Below, piece by piece: positions 24,776-33,716 of a stretch of DNA of 64,000 nt. The stretch is from UBA2821 sp902763335 (GTDB taxonomy: Bacteria; Bacillota; Clostridia; Lachnospirales; Lachnospiraceae): NCBI GenBank assembly GCA_052066835.1, contig JBQHRJ010000003.1, one strand, 5' to 3'. A program made the translations under genes and the position numbers. The notes below the pieces were generated by a model that was not told the DNA's origin, did not search any database, and was given only the letters and a program-made list of their open reading frames with translations. Positions within the stretch are counted from its first letter, which is position 1; each line of letters starts with the position of its first letter.

Positions 24776-25627
24776 ATGAAGATTGCAGGAACAGTTGCAG
24801 AGGTCAGAGAACAGGTAAAACAGTGGAGAAAGGAAGGACTTACGGTAGGACTTGTGCCTACTATGGGCTTCCTTCATGAAGGACATAAGAGCCTTATAGA
24901 CAGAGCAGTTAAGGAAAATGACAGAGTGGTTGTAAGCGTATTTGTCAATCCGACACAGTTCGGACCAAATGAGGATTTTGAGAGTTATCCGAGAGATATG
25001 GACAAGGACAGCGCGTTGTGCGAGGCAGCGGGAGCATCACTTATATTCCATCCTGAACCGTCAGAGATGTATCTTGACGGATACTCAACATTTGTTGATA
25101 TGAGTACTCTTACAGGAGGACTTTGTGGAAAAACAAGACCAATCCATTTCAGAGGTGTATGTACAGTTGTGTCAAAGCTTTTCAATATAGTTACACCGGA
25201 CAGAGCATATTTCGGACAGAAAGATGCACAGCAGCTTGCAGTAATCAGACATATGGTAAGAGACCTTAACTTTGGCATAGAGATAGTAGGATGTCCTATT
25301 ATAAGAGAAGAAGACGGTCTTGCAAAGAGTTCAAGAAATACTTACCTTAATGCTGAAGAGAGAGCAGCAGCTACTATACTTAGCAAGGCACTTAAAGAAG
25401 GAAAAGCAGCTTTAGAGAGTGGAGAAAGAGATGCAGCAAAGGTAAAACAGATAGTAACTGACAAGATTAATTCAGAGAAACTTTCAAAGATTGACTATGT
25501 TGAGATAGTAGACTGGAACAATCTTGAGCCGGTAGAAAAAGTTATGGACGATGTATTGTGTGCAGTTGCTGTATATATAGGAAAAACAAGACTCATTGAT
25601 AACTTTATATTCAGTATCAATGCTTAG
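24776..25627 (+). CDS. panC: Pantothenate synthetase (pantoate-beta-alanine ligase)
   Basis: PanC condenses pantoate with beta-alanine using ATP. The HIGH-like motif is seen in VPTMGFLHEGHKSLI, followed by VVVSVFVNPTQFGPNEDFESYPRD, the pantoate/ATP segments FGQKDAQQLAVIRHMV, and the KMSKS-like element AKSSRNTYL. About 283 residues, normal. The ATG at 24776 gives the canonical MKIAG start and good spacing from GGAAAGG; a GTG at 24764 is less likely. Confidence 0.97.
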   Translation: MKIAGTVAEVREQVKQWRKEGLTVGLVPTMGFLHEGHKSLIDRAVKENDRVVVSVFVNPTQFGPNEDFESYPRDMDKDSALCEAAGASLIFHPEPSEMYLDGYSTFVDMSTLTGGLCGKTRPIHFRGVCTVVSKLFNIVTPDRAYFGQKDAQQLAVIRHMVRDLNFGIEIVGCPIIREEDGLAKSSRNTYLNAEERAAATILSKALKEGKAALESGERDAAKVKQIVTDKINSEKLSKIDYVEIVDWNNLEPVEKVMDDVLCAVAVYIGKTRLIDNFIFSINA

Positions 25628-25641
25628 AACGGAGGAACATG

Positions 25642-26028
25642 ATGACGATAAATATGCTAAAGGGAAAAATCCACAGAGCAGTAGTAACACAGGCAGAACT
25701 GAACTATGTCGGAAGCATTACGGTGGACACAGAGCTTTTGGATGCCGCAGGCATACTTGAGTACGAAAAAGTACAGATAGTTGATGTGGAGAATGGAAAC
25801 AGATTTGAGACATATACCATAGCAGGTGAACCGGGTTCGGGCATGATATGTTTAAATGGTGCTGCAGCAAGACAGGTACAGTTAGGCGACCATGTTATTA
25901 TCATGGCATACTGCGATGTGACTCCTGAGGAAGCTAAGGAACACAAACCGCATGTTGTGTTTGTCGATGAGAAAAATGCAGTAGTAAAAACTGCAAGATA
26001 CGAAAAACACGGTCAGATAGTAGTATAA
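25642..26028 (+). CDS. panD: Aspartate 1-decarboxylase
   Basis: PanD supplies beta-alanine. It is a pyruvoyl enzyme: the self-cleavage site Gly-Ser is in LNYVGSITVD, and the conserved tail segments NGAAARQVQLGDHVIIMAY are present. ATG at 25642 has GGAGG at six bases; the ATG at 25639 directly before it is equally in frame. The stop codon lies inside a perfect inverted repeat that precedes coaBC. Length is normal (about 128 residues). Confidence 0.97.
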   Translation: MTINMLKGKIHRAVVTQAELNYVGSITVDTELLDAAGILEYEKVQIVDVENGNRFETYTIAGEPGSGMICLNGAAARQVQLGDHVIIMAYCDVTPEEAKEHKPHVVFVDEKNAVVKTARYEKHGQIVV

Positions 26029-26056
26029 AAATCACACATAAACATGATTTTTATAC
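26023..26056 (+). promoter_or_regulatory. 12-base perfect inverted repeat at the panD-coaBC junction
   Basis: GTATAAAAATCA (26023-26034) and its exact complement (26045-26056) with a ten-base loop. The left arm contains the panD stop; the right arm ends 17 bases before the coaBC start. It has no T run after it, so it may be an mRNA-processing, attenuation or operator site rather than a terminator. Confidence 0.55.
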
Positions 26057-26073
26057 GGCAGAAAGGTGCATAT

Positions 26074-27285
26074 ATGTTAAAAGGAAAAACTGTTATTTTG
26101 GGTGTTACGGGAAGCATTGCCGCATATAAGATAGCGAATCTTACCAGTATGCTTGTGAAGATGCACTGTGATGTATATGTTATTATGACACAGAACGCAA
26201 CAAATTTTATTAATCCCATAACATTTGAAACACTTACAAATCACAAAACACTTGTTGATACATTTGACAGAAATTTCAATTATAATATAGAACATGTTTC
26301 ATTGGCTAAGAAGGCAGATGTGGTGCTTATAGCACCGGCATCGGCAAATGTGATAGGAAAGATTGCCGGTGGGATTGCAGATGATATGCTGACTACAACA
26401 GTTATGGCATGCAGATGCAAAAAAATCATATCCCCTGCCATGAATACGGGAATGTATGAGAATCCGATTCTTCAGGATAACCTTAAGAAACTTAAGCGTT
26501 TTGGATATGAAATAATAGAGCCGGACACCGGACTTTTGGCATGTAAAGATGTAGGTGCAGGGAAAATGCCGTCAGAACAGGTTCTACTTCAGCATATTTT
26601 AAGGGAAATCAGGTTTGAAAAGGATATGACCGGCAGGAGAGTCGTAGTCACGGCAGGCCCTACAAAGGAGGCAATAGACCCTGTAAGATACATTACCAAC
26701 CATTCGACCGGTAAGATGGGATATGCCATTGCAAATGTGGCTGCACAAAGAGGCGCAGAGGTTGTACTGATTACAGGTGAAACATCCATAGAAAAACCAC
26801 CGTTTGTCCGTACTATAGAAGTTGTAAGTGCAGAAGATATGTTTAATGCAGTAGTTGATACGGTAGAGGAAAATACGGGCAATGATGACATTGTTATCAT
26901 GTCGGCGGCAGTGGCAGATTATACTCCTGCAAATGTGGCGGATGAAAAGATAAAGAAAGCAGACGGAGCAGGAAATATAGAGCTTAAGAGAACAAAAGAT
27001 ATACTTAAATATCTCGGTGAAAACAGAAGAGGCAGACAGTTCTTATGTGGATTTTCAATGGAAACTGAAAATATGCTTGAAAATTCCAGAAAGAAGCTGC
27101 AAAATAAAAATATCGATATGATAGTGGCAAATAACCTTAAGGTGGCAGGTGCCGGATTCGGGACAGATACAAATATCATAACGGTTATTACCAAAAATGA
27201 AACTGAAGAACTTCCTATTATGAGTAAGGATGAGGCAGCTATCAGGATACTTGATAAAATACTCGAGAACAGCAAGGAGAACTAA
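26074..27285 (+). CDS. coaBC: Bifunctional phosphopantothenoylcysteine decarboxylase/synthetase
   Basis: CoaBC joins cysteine to 4'-phosphopantothenate and decarboxylates the product. The N-terminal flavoprotein domain shows GVTGSIAAYK, the H in NIEHVSLAKKAD, PASANVIGKIAGGIADD and SPAMNTGMYENP; the active-site cysteine region ACKDVGAGKMP follows. The CoaB half starts at about residue 180 with VVVTAGPTKEAIDPVRYITNHSTGKMG and has MSAAVADYTP and KLKRTKD-like KRTKDIL. The start at 26074 has AAAGG upstream and yields MLKGKTVILG; an ATG at 26044 lies in the hairpin. About 403 residues, normal. Confidence 0.96.
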   Translation: MLKGKTVILGVTGSIAAYKIANLTSMLVKMHCDVYVIMTQNATNFINPITFETLTNHKTLVDTFDRNFNYNIEHVSLAKKADVVLIAPASANVIGKIAGGIADDMLTTTVMACRCKKIISPAMNTGMYENPILQDNLKKLKRFGYEIIEPDTGLLACKDVGAGKMPSEQVLLQHILREIRFEKDMTGRRVVVTAGPTKEAIDPVRYITNHSTGKMGYAIANVAAQRGAEVVLITGETSIEKPPFVRTIEVVSAEDMFNAVVDTVEENTGNDDIVIMSAAVADYTPANVADEKIKKADGAGNIELKRTKDILKYLGENRRGRQFLCGFSMETENMLENSRKKLQNKNIDMIVANNLKVAGAGFGTDTNIITVITKNETEELPIMSKDEAAIRILDKILENSKEN

Positions 27286-28802
27286 TGAAATATTCAAACA
27301 GGACAAAATATTTAATATACATGTTTATATTTACGGTTGTCTTTTTGATGTCGGGAATTGATGTGAAAGCATCACAGACCCAGACGATAGTTATCAGCAA
27401 AGACAGGCAGGTTGCAGACGAATTTTGCAATGTGAAGGCATACTATGTCTTGCAGAGCAGCAATACAGGCCCGTATTGTTGTGCGGGATATGTAAAAAGA
27501 TTTTACGCTGCATTATATAATGTATGTGTATCACAGATAAATACATATGCCGGACCACCTGCTGTTGCAGCTGTCGGGGCAAATGTTTCTCTAAGACAGG
27601 TAGCGGTGCCACAACCCGGAGATATTATGCAGAACACGGCAAGGACTCATGTCGGAATAGTAAAGGAAGTTGAAGGCAGTCAGGTAACTCTTATAGAGCA
27701 GAACTGGAAATGGACACTGAATGGTACGGTTTATGCAAAGATAAACAGAAAGATTGGTACAGGCGATGCGTATTTTTATCGACTGGTAATAAATGGAAAA
27801 GATGCGGCTCCGGCAACGGCAGCCGTTGAACCGAAGGACAGACAGGTGTGGCAGGTATTATCTGGAGGCGGTGTCAATTTAAGACAGTCACCATCCGCTT
27901 CATCAGCAAGTCTGCTTACCATACCTTATAATACAATATTGAATGTAACGGAAGAACAGAATGTAAATGGAAGTGTCTGGGGAAGAACAGACTATAATGG
28001 AAAAAACGGATGGATTTTACTCAGTAATGCAATGTATGTGTGGGGACAGTATCCTGCTAGTGACATCACACCACCGGTTATATCAGATGTGAGCATCAGT
28101 CACATTACAAGAAATTCATACACTGTAACATGCAGGGTAAATGATGACAGAGGCATATCAAGAGTCCAGTTTCCTACATGGACAGAGGCATCAGGACAGG
28201 ATGATCTGGCAAATGACTGGTGGACGAATCCAGCATATTCGGGAACAATAAATGGAGGTACAGTCACATATGCAGTAAAAAGAAGTGCGCATAATAGTGA
28301 GTTTGGTATCTATAATACCCACATATATGCCATGGATACAAGCGGAAACTGGTCGGCAGTGGTAACTGACGGTGTAGATCTTGGCACCAAAAAGTTAAAG
28401 TCAGGTATTAATGTATATATTCAGAATATAAGATCGGGCAAATATGTTACGGCAACAGGAAATTATCCTACAATGAAGAATTTCAGGAATAACGCAAGCC
28501 AGTTATATAAGATTAATAAAAGAAGTGACGGATATTATACTATAACTTCAGTATCTGAAAATAAGAGACTGAGTATTGTTAAGAATAAGACAGGTAATGA
28601 GATAGCATTGAAACTTGTTAAAGCGACGGGCAAACAGGAAGAATATTGGAAAATATATGAAAATTCAGGAAAATATGTATTTAGAAATAAAACAGGTTAT
28701 GAAGTCGTAATGATTCAGGGAGACAGCCTTAAGAGCAACAGCAAACTTAGAATGAATATGCAGAAGGATTGCAAGACCAATATGTTCAGGTTGATATACT
28801 GA
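27285..28802 (+). CDS. Secreted CHAP/SH3 wall-associated protein with RICIN-like tail
   Basis: After a signal peptide (to about VKA-SQT) comes a CHAP-like amidase/endopeptidase domain (residues 30-165): the cysteines in GPYCCAGYVKRF, the histidine in ARTHVGIVKEV and the EQNW motif. Next are an SH3b domain (about 185-250, GVNLRQSPSAS...NGKNGWILLSN), a GBS-Bsp-like immunoglobulin-type repeat (about 255-370, ISDVSISHITRNSYTVTCRV...MDTSGNWS) and a C-terminal ricin-type beta-trefoil-like region. I infer a peptidoglycan-acting, glycan-binding enzyme. The start overlaps the coaBC stop by one base, an unlikely operon partner for a CoA gene but consistent with read-through. Confidence 0.8.
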   Translation: MKYSNRTKYLIYMFIFTVVFLMSGIDVKASQTQTIVISKDRQVADEFCNVKAYYVLQSSNTGPYCCAGYVKRFYAALYNVCVSQINTYAGPPAVAAVGANVSLRQVAVPQPGDIMQNTARTHVGIVKEVEGSQVTLIEQNWKWTLNGTVYAKINRKIGTGDAYFYRLVINGKDAAPATAAVEPKDRQVWQVLSGGGVNLRQSPSASSASLLTIPYNTILNVTEEQNVNGSVWGRTDYNGKNGWILLSNAMYVWGQYPASDITPPVISDVSISHITRNSYTVTCRVNDDRGISRVQFPTWTEASGQDDLANDWWTNPAYSGTINGGTVTYAVKRSAHNSEFGIYNTHIYAMDTSGNWSAVVTDGVDLGTKKLKSGINVYIQNIRSGKYVTATGNYPTMKNFRNNASQLYKINKRSDGYYTITSVSENKRLSIVKNKTGNEIALKLVKATGKQEEYWKIYENSGKYVFRNKTGYEVVMIQGDSLKSNSKLRMNMQKDCKTNMFRLIY

Positions 28803-28842
28803 TAAACGGAATAGGAAGCACTACAGGAATGGAGGTTAATAC

Positions 28843-30843
28843 ATGAGATTTGGAAAGGGATACTGGAAAACATTTAAGAGTGGAATCGAGAGGGAATGGG
28901 TTATAACAAACGGTATCGGCGGATACTGTGGAAGCTCGATAATAGGTGCAAATACAAGAAAACATCATGGTATGCTGATAGCAAGCCTCCATGCTCCGGT
29001 TCAGAGATATATGATATTATCAAAGATAGATGAAAGCATTAAGCTTGGAGATGAGACATATTCTTTAGCAGCTACCCAGAGACCGGCAGGATATGAGGAA
29101 GGACAGCATCATTTACAGACATTTATATATGATGAACTGCCACATTACAGGTATCAGGCAGAAGAAATGTTCATAACAAAAACTCTGTCTTTTGAAAGAG
29201 AAAAAAATACAATAACCATTGCATATGATATTGTAAACGGTTCAAAAGAAGCCACAATGAAATTCACACCGTTATTTAATTTCAGGGAACACGGTGAAAA
29301 GAGTGAGAAAGCTGACTTAATATTCGACGTGACGGATAATGATAATGTGCTGACACTTATGCATGAAAAACATAAGGATTTCCCGGTTCATTTCTATTTT
29401 TCTGAAGGTAAAGCAGTAAAAAGAGAACAGATATATGATGAGGAGATGGAATACCAGACGGAGATTAACACGGGGAATACAGCCGTGGAAAATCATTACA
29501 CACCTTATGATATCGTGGTGGAAGTCAGACCATATGAGAATAAAAAAATATCATTTGTGTGTTCAATTGAGGATGATTATGTAAAGGATGCATTTGCAAA
29601 TGCAGAAAATGAGACAGAGAGAATAAAGAAGCTTAAGGAATCGGCAGGATACAAAGATGAATTTGCCGATGCACTCGTTCAGGCTGCCGACCAATTTATA
29701 GTAAAGAGAGAGTCTACCGGATATAAAACCGTTCTCGCAGGTCTTCCGTGGTTTACTGACTGGGGAAGGGACACGATGATAGCGTTGCAGGGACTTACGC
29801 TGGCAACGGGAAGATTCGAGGATGCGCGAGGTATATTAAAGACATTTGCAAAATATGTGAAGAACGGACTTATTCCTAATATGTTTCCGGATGAGGGAAT
29901 GGAGCCGCTATACAATACTGTTGATGCTTCTTTATGGTATTTTTATTCAGTTGATAAGTATTTAAGCTATACCGGAAATGACAGTGATTATGAATTTGTG
30001 AAAAATGATATATATCCTAAGCTTAAGGAGATTATTCACAGTTACAGTAACGGAACTGATTTTTCAATCTATATGGATAAGGACAGTCTTATTCATGCCG
30101 GAGGTGGTTTTGATCAGGTGACATGGATGGATGTGCGTGTAGGAGAATGGGTAGTTACTCCGAGACACGGTAAGCCGGTGGAGATAAATGCATTATGGTA
30201 CAATGCACTTAAGGTTATGGAAAATTTATCAGAAAGATTTGGAGAGTCATCATCAGAGTATACAGAGCTTGCAGAGAAAGTAAAGGAGTCTTTTAATGCT
30301 AAGTTCTGGAATGAGGATGCAGGATGTCTGTATGATGTTGTGGACGACAGTGGAAATGATGATAAAATCAGACCAAATCAGATATGGGCGGTATCCCTTC
30401 CATATACGATGCTTGACAGGAACAAAGAAAAATGTGTTGTGGAGACTGTTATAAATAAACTGTATGCATCTTACGGACTTCGTACATTGTCAAAGGATAA
30501 TCCGGAATATAAAGCACATTATGTGGGAAAACTTCATGACAGAGATGCAGCATACCATCAGGGTACTACATGGGCATTTCCGCTTGGCGGACTTGTGACT
30601 GCGTATGTGAAGGTTAATGACCACTCAGCAGAGAGTATAGAGTATGCAAAAATGTTACTTGAACCGTTAAAAGACCATCTGACGGATGGTTGTGTAGGTT
30701 CGATTGCCGAGATATTTGACGGAGATGAGCCTGTCATTTCAAGAGGATGTTATGCCCAGGCATGGAGTGTAGGTGAGATATTAAGGGCATATACCGAGGA
30801 CTGCATATCAGAGAGTGATGGAGCACTCAGAAATGAGGATTAA
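28843..30843 (+). CDS. Glycogen debranching enzyme (amylo-alpha-1,6-glucosidase)
   Basis: A 666-residue GDE-family (GH133-like) enzyme that hydrolyses alpha-1,6 branch points in glycogen. The N-terminal domain starts EREWVITNGIGGYCGSSIIGANTRKHHGML, typical of the bacterial/archaeal type. The C-terminal (alpha/alpha)6 domain shows GLPWFTDWGRDTMIALQGL, LWYFYSVDKYL, TWMDVRVGEWVVTPRHGKPVEINALWYNAL and DAAYHQGTTWAFPLG, all conserved in the family. GGAGG precedes the ATG. glgC and glgD, for glycogen synthesis, are about 11 kb downstream. Cytoplasmic. Confidence 0.93.
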   Translation: MRFGKGYWKTFKSGIEREWVITNGIGGYCGSSIIGANTRKHHGMLIASLHAPVQRYMILSKIDESIKLGDETYSLAATQRPAGYEEGQHHLQTFIYDELPHYRYQAEEMFITKTLSFEREKNTITIAYDIVNGSKEATMKFTPLFNFREHGEKSEKADLIFDVTDNDNVLTLMHEKHKDFPVHFYFSEGKAVKREQIYDEEMEYQTEINTGNTAVENHYTPYDIVVEVRPYENKKISFVCSIEDDYVKDAFANAENETERIKKLKESAGYKDEFADALVQAADQFIVKRESTGYKTVLAGLPWFTDWGRDTMIALQGLTLATGRFEDARGILKTFAKYVKNGLIPNMFPDEGMEPLYNTVDASLWYFYSVDKYLSYTGNDSDYEFVKNDIYPKLKEIIHSYSNGTDFSIYMDKDSLIHAGGGFDQVTWMDVRVGEWVVTPRHGKPVEINALWYNALKVMENLSERFGESSSEYTELAEKVKESFNAKFWNEDAGCLYDVVDDSGNDDKIRPNQIWAVSLPYTMLDRNKEKCVVETVINKLYASYGLRTLSKDNPEYKAHYVGKLHDRDAAYHQGTTWAFPLGGLVTAYVKVNDHSAESIEYAKMLLEPLKDHLTDGCVGSIAEIFDGDEPVISRGCYAQAWSVGEILRAYTEDCISESDGALRNED

Positions 30844-33384
30844 ATGAAAAGAGTTATAAATAAATTTATAATATTATTTCTGGTGTTTATTGCCGTCATA
30901 TCAATTATGTTTTTCAGGTTTAACAGAAAAATAGAGAATGAGTCTATCACTATGGGTAAGGCATCACTCCCGACCATAAGTGTAAAAAATGACGATTCTT
31001 ATATTAATATGTTATATGGATATACCGTCAGTATGGAAGAGAAGTACATGAGAGATTCTGTTTCTCCTCTTTCAGATAACGGTAAACTGGATATTACAGT
31101 GAACAACTGTGAGAATCTGGTGGTGGATGTAAGCTACAGCATACTGAAAACAGATGGAACACCGGTGGTGTCTGACAAAAAAGTACAACCGTCGGATTCA
31201 AATGTGGAAACGACGCAGGTTACCATAGATGCCGGAGCTGATGTAACACCGGATACAGAATATATGCTGGTTGTAAAACTGACGACGGACAAATATGATG
31301 AAATATACTATTATACAAGAATTATAAGGGTGAGTGAACCACATTATCTTGAGCAACAGAAGTTTGTGTATAATTTCAGTGAAAAGACTCTTGATAAGAC
31401 AGCGGCGGAGGAACTGGTATCTTATATAGAACCAAGTGATTCAGAGGAAAACTCAAATCTAGGAAAGGTGACTATCTATTCAAGCTTTGATCAGCTTACA
31501 TGGGGAAATCTTTCACCGGAGAGAGTGACACAGCCTGAGATAACTTATAAAGAGCTTTTAGGTGATGTCGGAAGTTATGAGCTGACATATCGTGTAAAAG
31601 CATTGAATGATTACAATACAGAACAGTATTATGATATAACGGAATTTTTCAGAGTCAAATGGACGGAGACAGAGATATATCTTCTTGATTATGAGAGAAC
31701 CATGGAGCAGGTATTTGATGCGATGGGACAGAGTGTCACATCAAGCCGTATAAATGTAGGCATAGGTTCATCGCTTCAGGCAGATTATGCAGTAAGTAAA
31801 GAAGGTAATTATGTTGCATTTGAAAAGGAGAATGCACTCTGGCTTATGGATACGGAAAACAATGAGATAACGTCCGTATTTACATTTGCATCTTCAGTGA
31901 GCGACATTGATGTGAGAAATACAAACAACGAGCATAACATGAAGATAATCAGCGTAAATAAAAACGGAAATGTTGAATTTCTTGTATATGGTTATATGAA
32001 CAGAGGCGAGCACGAAGGAAATGTGGGCGTGGCACTCTATAACTATTCAAAAGAGTCGAACGTTGTCAGGGAGACGGTATTTATTCCGTTTACGAGAAGT
32101 TATGGAATACTTCGAGAGACGATAGGTAAACTTTTGTATGTCAATGATTCAAATGTTATGTATATTATGCTGAATGACTGTATATATTCTATAGACCTTA
32201 CCGGAAATGAATATGTTGAAATCATTTCGGGACTTAAGGACGGATGTTATGCAATTAACAATGATGGAAATGTCATAGCGTGGGAAAAAGATATGTCATA
32301 TGCAGGTTCAGACTCAATTGTTATAATGAATCTGGAAACTAATGAAGAATCTACCATAAATGCTGAAGCCGGTATGAAGGTAAAGGTAGAGGGATTTGTT
32401 GGTGATGATATTGCCTACGGTATTGCAGAAGCATCAAGAATAGTTACCGACCAGAATGGAATGACTACGGTTCCGATGCATATTTTAAAAATCGTAAATA
32501 TGAAGGGAGAGGAACAAAAGTCGTACAGTCAGGAAGGATACTATTTTACTTCCTCACAGGTAAAGGACAACATGATAAATCTTAAGAGAGTTCAGTATGA
32601 CCCGACGGGAACCGTGCTTCAGAATACGACAGATTACCAGATATTCGGCAATTCGGAGGAAGAAGAGGATGCGGCTACTGAGGGTGTGATAAATACAGAG
32701 CTTAAGCAGAAAGAAGTTGTTATAAACTTTACAAGAAAGATTACGACTTCCGACAAGCTTGTTGTAAAATATCCTAAGGAAATAAAGTTTGATACTACAA
32801 ATACACTTAGTTTGAGAGACCTTATCTCCAGTGATAACAGATATTATGTATATGGAAGAGGAGTAATATCAGACATAACGGATAATGCAGCCGATGCTGT
32901 GGTTGCAGCGAATGATGTAAATGGTGTTGTGATTGATGATGAGGGAAGATATATCTGGGCAAGACGTTCCAGAAAGCAGCAGGCAATGCTGACAAATGTA
33001 GGAATGACACCGGCAGCAGATGTGTCGGGATATGTTACTGCGTGCGTAAACAGCATACTTCTGTCAGAAGGTGTAAATGCGGATGTGTCAGCTGAGATTG
33101 CAGCAGGAAAGTCTACAATAGAAGTTATCAATTCTCATCTGACTAACGGAAAGGCACTCGATTTGTCGGGATGCAGTTTTGATGAAATGTTGTATTATGT
33201 GGATAGGGGATATCCGGTGCTGGGAATGCTTGACAATGGAAACTGTGTGCTGGTTGTAGGATTTGATTTTTATAATGCTGTATTGCTTAATCCTGGAACG
33301 GGAGAAGTATATAAGCAGGGACTTGAAGAGACAACCGGTCAGTTTGCACAGTATGGTAACAGATTTCTTAGTATTATAAAATAA
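30844..33384 (+). CDS. Membrane-anchored protein with degenerate C39-like domain
   Basis: An 846-residue protein with an N-terminal membrane anchor (about residues 8-24), a beta-rich extracytoplasmic region with bladed-propeller character in the middle (ALWLMDTENNEITSVFTFAS, CIYSIDLTGNEYVEIISG, SIVIMNLETNEE), and a C-terminal C39-like papain-fold domain from about 720. A cysteine is present in YVTACVNSILLSEG, but the position of the catalytic histidine appears to be Cys (NGNCVLVVGFDFYNAVLLNP), so peptidase activity is doubtful. It directly follows the debranching enzyme gene. Function unknown; a sensor or binding role is possible. A strong terminator follows. Confidence 0.65.
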   Translation: MKRVINKFIILFLVFIAVISIMFFRFNRKIENESITMGKASLPTISVKNDDSYINMLYGYTVSMEEKYMRDSVSPLSDNGKLDITVNNCENLVVDVSYSILKTDGTPVVSDKKVQPSDSNVETTQVTIDAGADVTPDTEYMLVVKLTTDKYDEIYYYTRIIRVSEPHYLEQQKFVYNFSEKTLDKTAAEELVSYIEPSDSEENSNLGKVTIYSSFDQLTWGNLSPERVTQPEITYKELLGDVGSYELTYRVKALNDYNTEQYYDITEFFRVKWTETEIYLLDYERTMEQVFDAMGQSVTSSRINVGIGSSLQADYAVSKEGNYVAFEKENALWLMDTENNEITSVFTFASSVSDIDVRNTNNEHNMKIISVNKNGNVEFLVYGYMNRGEHEGNVGVALYNYSKESNVVRETVFIPFTRSYGILRETIGKLLYVNDSNVMYIMLNDCIYSIDLTGNEYVEIISGLKDGCYAINNDGNVIAWEKDMSYAGSDSIVIMNLETNEESTINAEAGMKVKVEGFVGDDIAYGIAEASRIVTDQNGMTTVPMHILKIVNMKGEEQKSYSQEGYYFTSSQVKDNMINLKRVQYDPTGTVLQNTTDYQIFGNSEEEEDAATEGVINTELKQKEVVINFTRKITTSDKLVVKYPKEIKFDTTNTLSLRDLISSDNRYYVYGRGVISDITDNAADAVVAANDVNGVVIDDEGRYIWARRSRKQQAMLTNVGMTPAADVSGYVTACVNSILLSEGVNADVSAEIAAGKSTIEVINSHLTNGKALDLSGCSFDEMLYYVDRGYPVLGMLDNGNCVLVVGFDFYNAVLLNPGTGEVYKQGLEETTGQFAQYGNRFLSIIK

Positions 33385-33392
33385 CTACCTGA

Positions 33393-33432
33393 AAAAGCAG
33401 CCTTGAAAATGTGAGTTTTCAAGGCTGCTTTT
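33393..33432. terminator. Intrinsic terminator
   Basis: A perfect 17-base stem AAAAGCAGCCTTGAAAA and its complement, loop TGTGAG, ending in TTTT. The A/T ends allow use in both directions. Confidence 0.85.
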
Positions 33433-33451
33433 CCGGATGTATTCGGGCAAA

Positions 33452-33478
33452 TAAAAAACACACTCAATATAAGTGTGT
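33452..33478 (-). terminator. Terminator of the tRNA-Pro gene
   Basis: On the minus strand, ACACACT-loop-AGTGTGT is followed by TTTTTTAT, ten bases beyond the tRNA 3' end. It fits a monocistronic tRNA unit. Confidence 0.8.
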
Positions 33479-33487
33479 CAGTAAAAG

Positions 33488-33561
33488 TCGGGGTGACAGG
33501 ATTCGAACCTGCGACCTCATCGTCCCGAACGATGCGCACTACCAAGCTGTGCTACACCCCG
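33488..33561 (-). tRNA. tRNA-Pro(CGG)
   Basis: A complete 74-base cloverleaf on the minus strand. The acceptor CGGGGTG pairs with CACCCCG, the D arm has GCACAGCTTGGTAGTGC, the anticodon stem CATCG/CGATG encloses TTCGGGA with anticodon CGG, and the T arm is GCAGG-TTCGAAT-CCTGT with one G-U pair. The discriminator base is A. CCA is not encoded, so it has to be added after transcription. Confidence 0.97.
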
Positions 33562-33571
33562 TACTTGTTAT

Positions 33572-33600
33572 ATTATAAAGACTTAAGTGAGATTTGTCAA
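33572..33600 (-). promoter_or_regulatory. Consensus promoter of tRNA-Pro
   Basis: On the minus strand, a perfect TTGACA, a 17-base spacer and a perfect TATAAT, ten bases upstream of the tRNA. Its exact match to the vegetative consensus fits a stable RNA gene. Confidence 0.9.
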
Positions 33601-33611
33601 TCATTTTTATG

Positions 33612-33641
33612 TTGCCATTGCAGCATGATATGGGGTATAAT
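33612..33641 (+). promoter_or_regulatory. Promoter of the class A PBP gene
   Basis: TTGCCA (33612-33617), an 18-base spacer and TATAAT (33636-33641), 75 bases before the start codon. Confidence 0.6.
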
Positions 33642-33716
33642 ATAAAAATACGTTTGGGATTTCCAAAAGATTGTAAGTAACTGTAAATTATAATATATGA
33701 TTAAAGGGATGAATGT

